From Salinigranum salinum (GTDB lineage: Archaea; Halobacteriota; Halobacteria; Halobacteriales; Haloferacaceae), in contig NZ_VTOJ01000002.1 of assembly GCF_009176545.1 (NCBI RefSeq), positions 1,116,001 to 1,180,000 on the forward strand: DNA of 64,000 nt, given 5' to 3'. Positions 1 to 7,923 of this stretch are shown here, in pieces (positions within the stretch are counted from its first letter, which is position 1; each line of letters opens with the position of its first letter). Both the position numbers and the translations under genes were made by a program. Below the pieces are notes generated by a model. That model had not been told where the DNA came from. It saw only the letters and a list, made by a program, of their open reading frames with translations, and did no database searches.

Positions 1-246
1 CCGCATCCGGTCGCGCGTGTGCTCCCCGAAGTCGAGAAAGCGCAGGCCGAGACAGTACGTGTCGTTTTCCTGCACGACGTACTCGTGTTCGCGTAGCGTT
101 CGCAGGTGGCTGTACACCGTACTCTTGGGCAGGCCCAGCTCCTTCGCCAGCTCCGTCACGCCGGCACTTCCCCGCTCTTTCAGCACCTCGAGTATTCGCA
201 GCGACGTCCCCAGCGCCCCGATCGTGTTCCCCGTGTTTGTTGCCAT
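1..246 (-). CDS. IclR-family transcriptional regulator, N-terminal part (cut by window edge)
   Basis: Reading leftward from the ATG at 246, 82 codons run to the window edge without a stop. Residues about 8-60 form the winged helix-turn-helix of IclR regulators (segments SLRILEVLKERG, VTELAKELGLPKSTVYSHL and LREHEYV). The C-terminal effector-binding domain lies outside the window. IclR proteins usually control nearby catabolic genes, so this is the natural candidate regulator of the dehydrogenase/aldolase cluster to its right; that link is inferred from position. A TATA-like box 25-33 bases upstream supports this start as leaderless, and a palindrome lies between the two. Confidence 0.85.
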   Translation of the reverse strand, partial: MATNTGNTIGALGTSLRILEVLKERGSAGVTELAKELGLPKSTVYSHLRTLREHEYVVQENDTYCLGLRFLDFGEHTRDRMR

Positions 247-256
247 GCCGCCATTA

Positions 257-270
257 CATTGTAGATAATG
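257..270. promoter_or_regulatory. Imperfect palindrome, possible IclR autoregulatory operator
   Basis: The sequence cattgtagataatg has mirrored CATT/AATG arms. It lies between the TATA-like box and the start codon of the IclR gene, where a bound repressor would block initiation. The operator role is inferred from position only. Confidence 0.3.
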
Positions 271-279
271 ATACAAAAC
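271..279 (-). promoter_or_regulatory. TATA-like box of the IclR gene
   Basis: On the minus strand this reads gttttgtat, centred about 29 bases before the ATG at 246. That is the expected spacing for a leaderless haloarchaeal transcript. Confidence 0.5.
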
Positions 280-370
280 GTTTGTTCATCATCGGCGCAC
301 ACGAACCGCAACCGAGTCATCGAACTGATGTATCGACCCCGACCGGATCGGTCGTCCGGTGACGGCGGAT

Positions 371-1411
371 TCAGGGGTCCCAGAAGCCGAAGACGGGTTT
401 GAGCGTCTCCCCCGCGAGGAACGCCTCGAAGGCCGCCGTGGGGTCGTCGACCGAGAAGGAGGTGTCGATGAGCACCCCGGGGTCGATGCTGTCGTTGGCC
501 ATGAGTTCGAGCGCCTGTCTGAAGTTGCGGTGGGCGGAGCCGTAGGAGGTGTTGAGGTCGACCTCGCCGCGGACGAGCGGCGTCATGAACAGCTCGCTGT
601 CGTCGGCTGGGAGGCCGACGACGACGATCTGTCCGCCGCGGCGGATCTGCTCGGCGGCCATCTCGACCCCCGAGTGGTGTCCCGTCGTGTCGAACACCAC
701 GTCGAAGCCGACGCCGTCGGTGAACGCGTCGGTGACCTCGTCGAGGTCGTCGCGCTGGGCGTTGACGGTTTCGAGACCGAGCTCCGCACCGAGCGGCAGC
801 CGGTAGTCGGCGTCGCGGTCGAGCCCCGAGAGGACGACGTTCGCCCCGAGCGAGTGGGCGATCACCGCCGACAGCATCCCGATGGGACCGGGCCCCTCGA
901 CGAGGACGCGGTCGCCCGGCTGGACGACCGACTGGTCGAGGACCGCCCTGGCGGCGATACTCGTCGGCTCCGTGACGGCCGCGTGTTCGAGCGGCACTTC
1001 CTCGGGGATCGTGACGAGATACCGTTCGTCCACGGTGACGTACTCCGTGTACGCGCCGTCGGTGTGCATCCCGGTGATCTCGAAGTTCTGGCAGACGTTC
1101 GACTGCCCGTTCAGGCACTGGAAACAGTGACCGCACTCGTGGATCGGCCGCTCGACGACGGTGTCGTCGACCGCGACGTTCGAGACGTGTTCGCCGACCT
1201 CGACGACCCGCCCGGCGTACTCGTGACCCATCACCCGCGGGATCGGGATCCACTCGTACCCCTGGTCGAACTTGTACGCGTGTGCGTCGCTGCCGCAGAG
1301 ACCGGCGCTGTGGACGCGCACGAGCGCTTCGTCGGGACCGGGTGTCGGTCGGTCGCGTTCTCGTACCTCGATACCTCCGCGTTCGGGGGCGGTCTGATAG
1401 ATGGCTTTCAC
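371..1411 (-). CDS. Zinc-dependent MDR dehydrogenase (sorbitol/threonine dehydrogenase-like)
   Basis: A 346-residue medium-chain dehydrogenase that probably oxidises a polyol, sugar or secondary alcohol with NAD(P)+ in the cytoplasm. Catalytic zinc ligands are visible as C39 (GLCGSD) and H63-E64 (MGHEYAG). The structural zinc site is the four-cysteine lobe C93, C96, C99, C107 (CGHCFQCLNGQSNVC). The dinucleotide fold carries EGPGPIGML near residue 170. Length is normal for the family. The start is GTG. It faces away from the fumarylacetoacetate-hydrolase-family gene across about 140 bases and is transcribed in the same direction as the IclR gene. The exact substrate cannot be read from sequence. 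Confidence 0.9.
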   Translation of the reverse strand: MKAIYQTAPERGGIEVRERDRPTPGPDEALVRVHSAGLCGSDAHAYKFDQGYEWIPIPRVMGHEYAGRVVEVGEHVSNVAVDDTVVERPIHECGHCFQCLNGQSNVCQNFEITGMHTDGAYTEYVTVDERYLVTIPEEVPLEHAAVTEPTSIAARAVLDQSVVQPGDRVLVEGPGPIGMLSAVIAHSLGANVVLSGLDRDADYRLPLGAELGLETVNAQRDDLDEVTDAFTDGVGFDVVFDTTGHHSGVEMAAEQIRRGGQIVVVGLPADDSELFMTPLVRGEVDLNTSYGSAHRNFRQALELMANDSIDPGVLIDTSFSVDDPTAAFEAFLAGETLKPVFGFWDP

Positions 1412-1550
1412 GGTGGGGCTCCGTCGGGGTGTGACGTGGTGTCAGTCGGCTATTCAACCTTTCGCCACGGGGTGTGAGAGCCGTGACGTCGAGTCGCCCG
1501 TGCTTGTCGGGAGCCGAAACGTTTTGACGGTTCGGAGAGAGGCGTCGAAC

Positions 1551-2282
1551 ATGTATCGCGCCCGTTTCCGCGACCCTGCAGGCAGTGTCCGAACCGGCCA
1601 GTGGACCGACGGTAGCGTCGAGTTCGGTGGCGAGACGTACGACGTCGACGACGTCGATCTGCTCCCGCCCTGTGAGCCGAGCAAGATCGTCTGCGTGGGG
1701 CTGAACTACGCGAACCACGCCGCCGAGTCGGGGATGGAGATCCCCGACCGCCCGCTGCTCTTCTTGAAGCCGCCGAACGCGCTCGCCGCCCACGGGAGTA
1801 CCGTGACGCTCCCGGCGGGGAAAGAGCGCGTCGACTACGAGGCCGAACTGGGCGTCGTCATCGGCGAGCAGTGCCGACACGTCTCCGAGGACGAGGCGAT
1901 GGACGTCGTCGCGGGCTTCACCTGCGTGAACGACGTCTCGAACCGCGACGATCAGGAGATCGAACAGAACTGGATCCGCGGGAAGGCGTTCGACAACAGC
2001 GCCCCGCTCGGCCCCGTCGTCGCCACCCCCGACGAGGTCGCCGAGGACGCCCGGATCAGCCTCCGCGTCAACGGCGAGACCAAACAGGACTCCTCACGCG
2101 CGGACTTCATCTTCTCGGTGCCCGAGCTCGTCGCGGAGATCACGACGTACATGACGCTCGAGGCGGGCGACGTCATCTCGACGGGCACGCCCGAGGGCGT
2201 CGGCCCGCTCGCCGACGGCGACACGGTCGAGGTCGACGTCGAGGGGATCCCGACGCTCGAACACTCGGTCAGGTCCGACTGA
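1551..2282 (+). CDS. Fumarylacetoacetate hydrolase family protein (acylpyruvase/diketo-acid hydrolase type)
   Basis: A 243-residue enzyme of the FAH fold, which cleaves C-C bonds of 2,4-diketo acids or decarboxylates/isomerises related compounds with a divalent metal. The fold's metal ligands are visible as E-x-E in DYEAELGVVIG and the later D in CVNDVSNRDDQ. The substrate loop GKAFDNSAPLGP and the C-terminal STGTPEGVGPL motif are also present. The ATG at 1551 is chosen because MYRARFRDPAGS is the natural N-terminus and a TATA-like tract (cgttttga) lies about 25 bases upstream; the frame is open further upstream but shows no family similarity. Haloarchaeal L-rhamnose and L-fucose routes use FAH enzymes, so a sugar-acid role is possible. 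Confidence 0.88.
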   Translation: MYRARFRDPAGSVRTGQWTDGSVEFGGETYDVDDVDLLPPCEPSKIVCVGLNYANHAAESGMEIPDRPLLFLKPPNALAAHGSTVTLPAGKERVDYEAELGVVIGEQCRHVSEDEAMDVVAGFTCVNDVSNRDDQEIEQNWIRGKAFDNSAPLGPVVATPDEVAEDARISLRVNGETKQDSSRADFIFSVPELVAEITTYMTLEAGDVISTGTPEGVGPLADGDTVEVDVEGIPTLEHSVRSD

Positions 2283-2540
2283 GCCGGACGACGCGAGGCT
2301 GCCGGCATCGACTCTCCCGAGTCGGTCCGCATCGACTCCGCGACTCGCTCCGGCAATAGGAGGAAACGGAACCGACGGCGAGCGTCAGCCCGCCTGCGAA
2401 CGCCGCGAAGATCGCGTCCCGGGCGCGGTCGTCCGTATCGACAGGACCACCCCGACCACGGGGAGTCCGGCGGGACGAACGGGGCGGCGGTCGCCGCGCG
2501 GTGGATCCGTCCGTCCGGGCTCACCGGCTCAGTAGTCCGT

Positions 2541-3989
2541 TCAGTAGTTGGTGTAGACGGTCTTCGTCTGGGTGAAGAACTCCAGCCCCGCGTCGCCCTG
2601 CTCGCGGTAGGTGTTGCTCGAGGAGTTCTTCACGCCGCCGAACGGGACGTGGAGTTCGACGCCGGTCGTCTTCTCGTTCACCTTCACGACGCCGGCCTCG
2701 ACCTCGTCGACGAACCGGTTCGCCTCCGAGAGGTCGTCGGTGACGATGCTGGCCGAGAGGCCGTAGTCGACGCCGTTGGCGACCTCGACGGCCTCGGCGA
2801 AGTTCTCGACGCGGATCACCGCGACCGCCGGCCCGAACACTTCTTCCTGGGCGATCCGCATCGAGGGGTCGACGTCCGAGAAGACGGCGGGCGAGACGAA
2901 GTAGCCGTCCGCGCCGTCGACGTCCACGCGCTCGCCCCCGGTCGCCAGCGTCGCGCCCTCGTCGACCGCGATGTCGACGTAGTCGAGGGTGCCCTCGAGC
3001 TCGTCCGCGCTCGCCTGTGGCCCCATGTCGGGGTCCTCGAGACCGGGTCCGATCTCGATCGCCTCGGCGTGGGCGACGAGTTCGTCGACGAACTCGTCGT
3101 ACACCTCGTCGTGGACGATCGCGCGGGACGTCGCCGTGCAGGCCTGGCCGGTGACGCCGAACGCGCCCGCCGCGACGATGTCGACCGCCTCGTCGACGTC
3201 GGCGTTCGACGTGACGACCGCCGGGTTCTTCCCACCCATCTCCGTCTGGACGCGCTTGCCGCCGTCCGTGGCGTCGTCGTAGACGTGGTGACCGACCGCG
3301 GAGCTCCCGGTGAAGGAGACGGCGTCCACGTCGTCGTGGCCGGAGATCGTCGAGCCGACCTCGCTGCCGGGGCCGGCGACGAGGTTCACGACGCCGTCGG
3401 GGATCCCCGCGTCGTCGAGTGCCTCGACGATGGCCTTCCCGACCGAGGGGGCGAGCGTCGCCGGCTTGAGCACGACCGTGTTGCCCGTCGCGAGCGCGGG
3501 AGCGAGCTTCCACGCCGGGATGGCGATGGGGTAGTTCCACGGCGTGATGAGCCCGGCCACGCCGAGCGGTTCCTTGCGCGTCGAGACCTGCCGGTTCGTG
3601 CCGCTCGGTGCCTTCACCTCACCGCCGTGGTCGCGGGCCTTCTGCCCGTAGTAGTAGAAGATGTCGATGGCCCGCTGCACCTCCCCGCCCGACTCGCTCA
3701 GCGTCTTCCCCTCCTCGCGGGTGAGCAGCTCGGTCAGCTCCTCCTTGCGGGCCTCGAGCCGCTGGGCCGTGCGGGTGAGGATCGCGCCGCGCTCTGGCCC
3801 GGGCGTCGCCGCCCACCCGCCGGCCGCCGCGGCGGCGGCCTCGATCGCCGTCTCGGTGTCCGCGACGCCGGACTTCGCGTACTCCGCGACGACCTCGTCC
3901 GTGTGCGCCGGGTTCCGTACCTCGAACGTCTCGCCGGTCGCCGCACCGGTCCACTCGCCGTCGACGTAGTTGGTGGCTGGCGTTGCCAT
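2541..3989 (-). CDS. NAD(P)-dependent aldehyde dehydrogenase
   Basis: A 482-residue ALDH-superfamily enzyme that oxidises an aldehyde to a carboxylic acid. Visible hallmarks are the cofactor motif VSFTGSSAVG, the general-base region EMGGKNPAVV, the nucleophilic cysteine in GVTGQACTATSR, and the C-terminal PFGGVKNSS. The most similar branch is succinate-semialdehyde, 2,5-dioxovalerate or glyceraldehyde-type dehydrogenases, which sequence alone does not separate. The start MATPATNYVDGEW at 3989 is preferred because a TATA-like tract lies about 26 bases upstream; a longer reading to 4064 would contain an implausible N-terminus. Downstream, 2283-2540 holds no convincing gene. Confidence 0.9.
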   Translation of the reverse strand: MATPATNYVDGEWTGAATGETFEVRNPAHTDEVVAEYAKSGVADTETAIEAAAAAAGGWAATPGPERGAILTRTAQRLEARKEELTELLTREEGKTLSESGGEVQRAIDIFYYYGQKARDHGGEVKAPSGTNRQVSTRKEPLGVAGLITPWNYPIAIPAWKLAPALATGNTVVLKPATLAPSVGKAIVEALDDAGIPDGVVNLVAGPGSEVGSTISGHDDVDAVSFTGSSAVGHHVYDDATDGGKRVQTEMGGKNPAVVTSNADVDEAVDIVAAGAFGVTGQACTATSRAIVHDEVYDEFVDELVAHAEAIEIGPGLEDPDMGPQASADELEGTLDYVDIAVDEGATLATGGERVDVDGADGYFVSPAVFSDVDPSMRIAQEEVFGPAVAVIRVENFAEAVEVANGVDYGLSASIVTDDLSEANRFVDEVEAGVVKVNEKTTGVELHVPFGGVKNSSSNTYREQGDAGLEFFTQTKTVYTNY

Positions 3990-4012
3990 GTGTACGATAT
4001 GACGCTCGTCCC

Positions 4013-4018
4013 TCATTA
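4013..4018 (-). promoter_or_regulatory. TATA-like box of the aldehyde dehydrogenase gene
   Basis: The minus strand reads ctaatg, centred about 26 bases before the ATG at 3989. This spacing fixes the start and implies a leaderless mRNA. Confidence 0.4.
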
Positions 4019-4121
4019 GCCCTCTCGCACCTGCGGTCCCTTGCCGATAGTTCGGTCGTGCCACGGGAGCCGACGGAGGCGACGCTGAAACGTCGGCGCG
4101 GGAGCCGGTCTCGTCCTCCGA

Positions 4122-4877
4122 TCACTCCTCGAACAGGTCCGCTAACCCGGAGATCGTCGCGTCCGGGGTCGGGCCGTCGGTCGACCGGACCGCGTGCGCC
4201 GTCACGAGGATGGCGTCGATGCCGGCCCGGGACGCACCCGCGACGTCGGCCGCCGGGGTGTCGCCGATCATCGCCACCGAAGCCGTCTCCAGCGACGCCA
4301 GTGCGTAGTCGAACAGCCGTCGCTCCGGCTTGCCGATCACCGTCGCCGTGCGGTTCGTCGCGGTCTCGATCGCGCTGGCGATCGCCCCGACGCCCGGGAT
4401 CGGCCCGTCCGGTTGCGGGACGACAGCGTCCGCGTTCACCGCCACGAGCGGGACGTCGTGTCGGTGGACGAGCCGTGTCGCCCGCGTGAGATCCGCGTAG
4501 TCCGTGGTGTCGTCGTGGCCCACGACGACGGCGTCGACCGCGTCGTCGGCCACGACGACGCCGCCGCGTTCGAGTTCCGCCCGGAGCGAACCCGTTCCGA
4601 CGACGGAGACCGTCTCCAGACCCCGATCCCGGAGGTACTCACCCGTCGCCCAGGCCGCACTCACGATCTCCCGTCGACTCGCGTCGATCCCCATGCCGGC
4701 GAGCTTCGTCCGGATCTCGTCGCGCGTCCGCGAGGAGTTGTTCGTCACGAAGCGGACGGGGATCGCCCGCTCTCGGAGTCGCTCGATCGCGTCGACGGCT
4801 CCGGGTATCGGTTCGTCGCCGACGTAGACGACGCCGTCGAGATCGACGAGGAACGCGTCGTAGTCGTCTACGAGCAT
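4122..4877 (-). CDS. HAD-superfamily hydrolase, IIA type (NagD-like sugar phosphatase)
   Basis: A 251-residue phosphatase of HAD subfamily IIA. Motif I is LVDLDGVVYVGD near residue 10 (nucleophile Asp and acid/base Asp), motif II lies in FVTNNSSRT, the motif III lysine in VIGKPERRLF, and motif IV in MIGDTPAADVAGA. Members dephosphorylate small sugar or glycerol phosphates or p-nitrophenyl phosphate; the substrate here is unknown. It follows the 5' end of the aldehyde dehydrogenase gene in the same orientation, 132 bases away. The 181 bases on its other side appear empty. Confidence 0.88.
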   Translation of the reverse strand: MLVDDYDAFLVDLDGVVYVGDEPIPGAVDAIERLRERAIPVRFVTNNSSRTRDEIRTKLAGMGIDASRREIVSAAWATGEYLRDRGLETVSVVGTGSLRAELERGGVVVADDAVDAVVVGHDDTTDYADLTRATRLVHRHDVPLVAVNADAVVPQPDGPIPGVGAIASAIETATNRTATVIGKPERRLFDYALASLETASVAMIGDTPAADVAGASRAGIDAILVTAHAVRSTDGPTPDATISGLADLFEE

Positions 4878-5058
4878 CGGTGCTCCGTGAGTTCGGCTGC
4901 GACGTGCTCGATCCGCCGGCTCGTCGGGTCGTCTCCAGCACGCCGCGGTCGTCTCCGCCGGTGAACCGGGCCGGCACTGTTTCGTCTGGCACGCCCGTGC
5001 ACGCGAACGAGGTCCCGCCGAGGCCAGTTGACTCTTCTGCTCCGCGCGGCGCGAGGCG

Positions 5059-5499
5059 TCACGCCGCGTCCGAACGCTCGAACAGTTCCAGCTTGTCGCA
5101 CGCCAGCACCGTCTCGTCGTCCTGGTTCCTCACGTCGAAGTGTTTCGTCACCACCCCGTACGCGTCCGACTTGACCGACTTGTCGGTCACCTCGACCTCG
5201 ACGTGGATCGTGTCGCCGAGCATCGTCGGGTTCACGAAGCGCATCGACTCGAAGCCGTACATGAAGGCGTGCTCGTTCTCGGTGCTCTCGAGGGCGGCGG
5301 CGATGCTCAGCACCAACAGCCCGTGAGCGATCCGACTGCCGAACTCCGAGGCCCCCGCGAACTCCGCGTCGACGTGGTAGGGGTGGAAGTCCCCGGAGAC
5401 GCCCGCGTAGTTGACCACGTCGGCTTCGGTGACGGTTCGTCCGTCGGTCTGCCACTGTTCTCCCACGTCGACCTCCTCGTAGTACCGGTCGTCACTCAT
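5059..5499 (-). CDS. MaoC-type single hot-dog hydratase
   Basis: A 146-residue MaoC/(R)-hydratase-like protein that probably adds water across an enoyl-CoA double bond or acts on a related CoA thioester. The catalytic signature is visible in the hydratase-2 stretch YAGVSGDFHPYHVD followed by FGSRIAHGLLVLS (Asp/His pair). It is a single hot-dog domain, unlike the two-domain mesaconyl-CoA hydratase of the methylaspartate cycle. The CoA-transferase gene lies directly upstream with its own promoter 57 bases further on, so the two may serve the same acyl-CoA route. Leaderless start at 5499. Confidence 0.88.
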   Translation of the reverse strand: MSDDRYYEEVDVGEQWQTDGRTVTEADVVNYAGVSGDFHPYHVDAEFAGASEFGSRIAHGLLVLSIAAALESTENEHAFMYGFESMRFVNPTMLGDTIHVEVEVTDKSVKSDAYGVVTKHFDVRNQDDETVLACDKLELFERSDAA

Positions 5500-5520
5500 G
5501 GAATGCGTTCCGGGGCGACC

Positions 5521-5530
5521 TAGTATAAAA
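5521..5530 (-). promoter_or_regulatory. TATA-like box of the maoC-type gene
   Basis: The minus strand reads ttttatacta, centred about 27 bases before the ATG at 5499. It is one of the clearest TATA boxes in this part of the window. Confidence 0.55.
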
Positions 5531-5555
5531 CTGTCTCGTCGATCGACCGGTCGGA

Positions 5556-6752
5556 TCAGTCCTCGTCGGTCGACCGGTCGGCTCCCGTGACGGCCCTGAT
5601 CTCGTCCGCGGAGTAGCCCATCTCTTCGAGCACGTCCTCGGTGTGTTCGCCGACCGACGGCGGTGGATACCGGACCGTCTCCTCGCTCTCGGACATCTCG
5701 ACCGGGAAGCCGGCCGTCTTGAACGTCCCGACCTCGGGGTGGTCGATCTCGAGGATCATGTCGTTGTGCTGGACCTGGGGGTTGTCCTCGAGATCCGAGA
5801 GCTCCGCCACCTCGACCGCCTGGACGTCCGCCTCGGAGAGCATGTCGACGAGGCGGTCCGCCGACTCCTCCACGGTGTGCGATTCGATGAGGCGGTGGAC
5901 CCGGTCGCGGTCCTCGAAGATCGCCTCGATGTCGTCGTCGTACGCACACAGTTCCTCGCTGCCGAACGTCTCGCCGACGGCGGTCAACGAGGACATGCCG
6001 ATGGCGATGTGACTCGACTCGGTCTCGTAGATGCCGTAGGGCGGCCAGAACATCGGGTGGCCGAGGTTCCGCTCGCTGGGCGTCAGGTCCTCGCCCGCGT
6101 TGAGGACGTAGGTCAGTTCGTTACACTGGAAGTCGATCGCCGAGTTGAGCAGGTTGGCCTCGATCTTCTGGCCCTCGCCGGTCAGTTCCCGGTGGTACAG
6201 CGCGTACATCGTGTACAGGGCGATGAGCGTCGCGGAGTGCGCGTCGACGACGACCGAGCCGGTGCCCATCGGTGGGTCCCCGGCTCTCCCGGTGTTGGCG
6301 GCGAGGCCCGTCATCGCCTGGTAGAGGAGGTCCTGTCCGGGTCGGTCCGCGTACGGGCCGCTGGAGCCGTACGCCGACCCCGAGACGTAGATGATGGACG
6401 GATCTACCTCCCGGATCGTCTCGTAGTCCAGCCCCAGACGCCTCATGACGTCGGGTCTGAAGTTCTCCATCACGACGTCGGCCTCCCTGACGATGTCGAG
6501 CGCCGCCTCGTACCCCTCGTCGGATTTGAGGTCGAGGGCGACGCTGCGCTTGTTCCGATCCTTCGCCAGGAAGCCGTACGACCACTCACCGTACATCTCA
6601 CCGTTGAACCGGACCCCCCGTTCGAGTTCCCCGTGGGGCGGTTCGATCTTGATCACGTCCGCACCCATGTCACCGAGCTTTTGTGACGCCCACCCACCCT
6701 GCATCATCTGCGTGAAATCAGCGACGACGACGTCCGATAACACCTGCTTCAT
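5556..6752 (-). CDS. Family III (CaiB/BaiF) CoA-transferase
   Basis: A 398-residue class III CoA-transferase that moves CoA between an acyl-CoA donor and a carboxylic acid. The family start is clear (VVVADFTQMMQGGWASQKLG, then GADVIKIEPPHG). The catalytic aspartate is expected in the RPGQDLLYQAMTG segment near residue 137-150. Family members include succinyl-CoA:mesaconate, formyl-CoA and carnitine CoA-transferases; the acid is not identifiable here. No CitE-type lyase or mutase lies alongside, which argues against a methylaspartate-cycle locus. It sits upstream of the MaoC gene in the same direction. Confidence 0.9.
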   Translation of the reverse strand: MKQVLSDVVVADFTQMMQGGWASQKLGDMGADVIKIEPPHGELERGVRFNGEMYGEWSYGFLAKDRNKRSVALDLKSDEGYEAALDIVREADVVMENFRPDVMRRLGLDYETIREVDPSIIYVSGSAYGSSGPYADRPGQDLLYQAMTGLAANTGRAGDPPMGTGSVVVDAHSATLIALYTMYALYHRELTGEGQKIEANLLNSAIDFQCNELTYVLNAGEDLTPSERNLGHPMFWPPYGIYETESSHIAIGMSSLTAVGETFGSEELCAYDDDIEAIFEDRDRVHRLIESHTVEESADRLVDMLSEADVQAVEVAELSDLEDNPQVQHNDMILEIDHPEVGTFKTAGFPVEMSESEETVRYPPPSVGEHTEDVLEEMGYSADEIRAVTGADRSTDED

Positions 6753-6775
6753 GCCCCCACATCAGATCCCGCGGT

Positions 6776-6784
6776 GTAATACTT
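6776..6784 (-). promoter_or_regulatory. TATA-like box of the CoA-transferase gene
   Basis: The minus strand reads aagtattac, centred 28 bases before the ATG at 6752, consistent with leaderless transcription. Confidence 0.5.
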
Positions 6785-6894
6785 TGTGTTCGGCGGGGTC
6801 ACGGCACACGTCCCACGCGCGGTATAACCTCGACGGAGCGTTCCGTGCGGCGTGGCCGGTCCCCACGATCGAGGACAGCGGGGACGACCCAGTT

Positions 6895-6966
6895 CGGTGT
6901 GGCGAGCGAAGTCGGCGAGGTGAACCCGGTCGGTGTGCCGAGCCAAATCGGCGAGGTGACCCCGGT
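6895..6966. repeat. Two-copy 36-base imperfect tandem repeat
   Basis: Copies at 6895-6930 and 6931-6966 match at 32 of 36 positions; each begins cggtgtg and ends cccggt. They lie between the divergent CoA-transferase and SDR genes, about 80 bases before the SDR start. The function is unknown; they could bind a regulator or be a chance duplication. Confidence 0.75.
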
Positions 6967-7045
6967 CGACTCCTGCCGGTCCCCTCGGTGGCGCGGCGGT
7001 GGGGGGAGCGATACTGTGAAGTGGGGGATGGGACGACAGGTGGGT

Positions 7046-7834
7046 ATGCCCTCGTACGATCTCGGAGACAGGGTGGCGATCGTGACCGGCGGGAGTTCCG
7101 GCATCGGACGCGGCATCGCGCTCCGGTTGGCCGAAGCAGGAGCGACGACCGTGATCGCGGACGTCCGGCGGGAGCCCCACCGGGGTGGGCACTTCCAGAC
7201 CGACGTGACGACGCCGACGGACGAACTCGTCTCGACGGAGTTCGGCGCGCGTTCGAGCTACGTCGAGACCGACACCAGCGATCCGGACGCCGTCGACCGG
7301 CTGGTCGAGCACACCGTGGACGAGTACGGCGGGATAGACGTCCTGGTCAACAACGCGGGGATCCTGATCCCGGGGACGAGCCAGGAGGTGGCACGGTCGG
7401 AGTACGAGCGGATGATCGCGGTCAATCTGAACGGCTACTTCTACACGACCAGCGCAGCGGTACCCCACCTGCGCGACGCCGACCACGGGCGGATCGTCAA
7501 CGTCAGCTCCGTCAACGCCTACTACGGTGGCGGCGGTGCCGGATACGCCGCCTCGAAGGCCGGGATCGTCAACATGACCCGGGACTTCGCCGTCGAGGTC
7601 GCCGACGACGGCGTCACGGCCAACACGGTCCTCCCGGGCGTGATAAAGACACAGCTCCAGGACGTCGGCGGCGAGGCGGCGATCGAACGACGCCGGGAGG
7701 AGACGCCCCTCCCGCGTCTCGGCGAACCGCGGGACGTGGGCGAGGCCGTCGCGTTCTTCGCCAGCGACGCGGCGGCGTGGATCACGGGGGCGGAGCTCGT
7801 CGTCGACGGCGGCTACGTCGCCGGGGGTCACTGA
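7046..7834 (+). CDS. SDR-family oxidoreductase
   Basis: A 262-residue classical short-chain dehydrogenase. The cofactor motif TGGSSGIGRG is near residue 15, NNAGIL follows near residue 100, and the catalytic triad is completed by S (NVSSVN) and Y-x3-K (GYAASKAG). The C-terminal WITGAELVVDGGY is typical of FabG/glucose-dehydrogenase-like enzymes. It likely oxidises a sugar, polyol or 3-hydroxy compound. The ATG at 7046 starts MPSYDLGDRVAIVTGG, the normal family N-terminus; an in-frame ATG at 7028 is possible but less natural. It is divergent from the CoA-transferase gene and converges on the UlaG-like gene. Confidence 0.9.
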   Translation: MPSYDLGDRVAIVTGGSSGIGRGIALRLAEAGATTVIADVRREPHRGGHFQTDVTTPTDELVSTEFGARSSYVETDTSDPDAVDRLVEHTVDEYGGIDVLVNNAGILIPGTSQEVARSEYERMIAVNLNGYFYTTSAAVPHLRDADHGRIVNVSSVNAYYGGGGAGYAASKAGIVNMTRDFAVEVADDGVTANTVLPGVIKTQLQDVGGEAAIERRREETPLPRLGEPRDVGEAVAFFASDAAAWITGAELVVDGGYVAGGH

Positions 7835-7923
7835 GCGACATCGAGCGCGCACCCGCCTGACGACTCCGTCTCGCTCACCAGAGACGTGCCCGTTACTGCC
7901 CAGAACGGAGCGCCCGCCACCCC

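Noticed and set aside
359-1477. Long plus-strand ORF opposite the zinc dehydrogenase gene
   Set aside because: It mirrors the real gene on the other strand. High GC creates long antisense frames throughout the window; this translation lacks any family pattern.
2283-2540. Hydrophobic minus-strand fragment (FAAFAGGLTLAVG) in the gap after the FAH-family gene
   Set aside because: Only a short stretch looks protein-like and it has no proper start or stop context. It may be a gene remnant but cannot be supported.
5059-6752. Methylaspartate cycle (mesaconyl-CoA hydratase plus CoA-transferase)
   Set aside because: The MaoC protein has one hot-dog domain instead of two, and no glutamate mutase, methylaspartate ammonia-lyase or CitE-type lyase is present.
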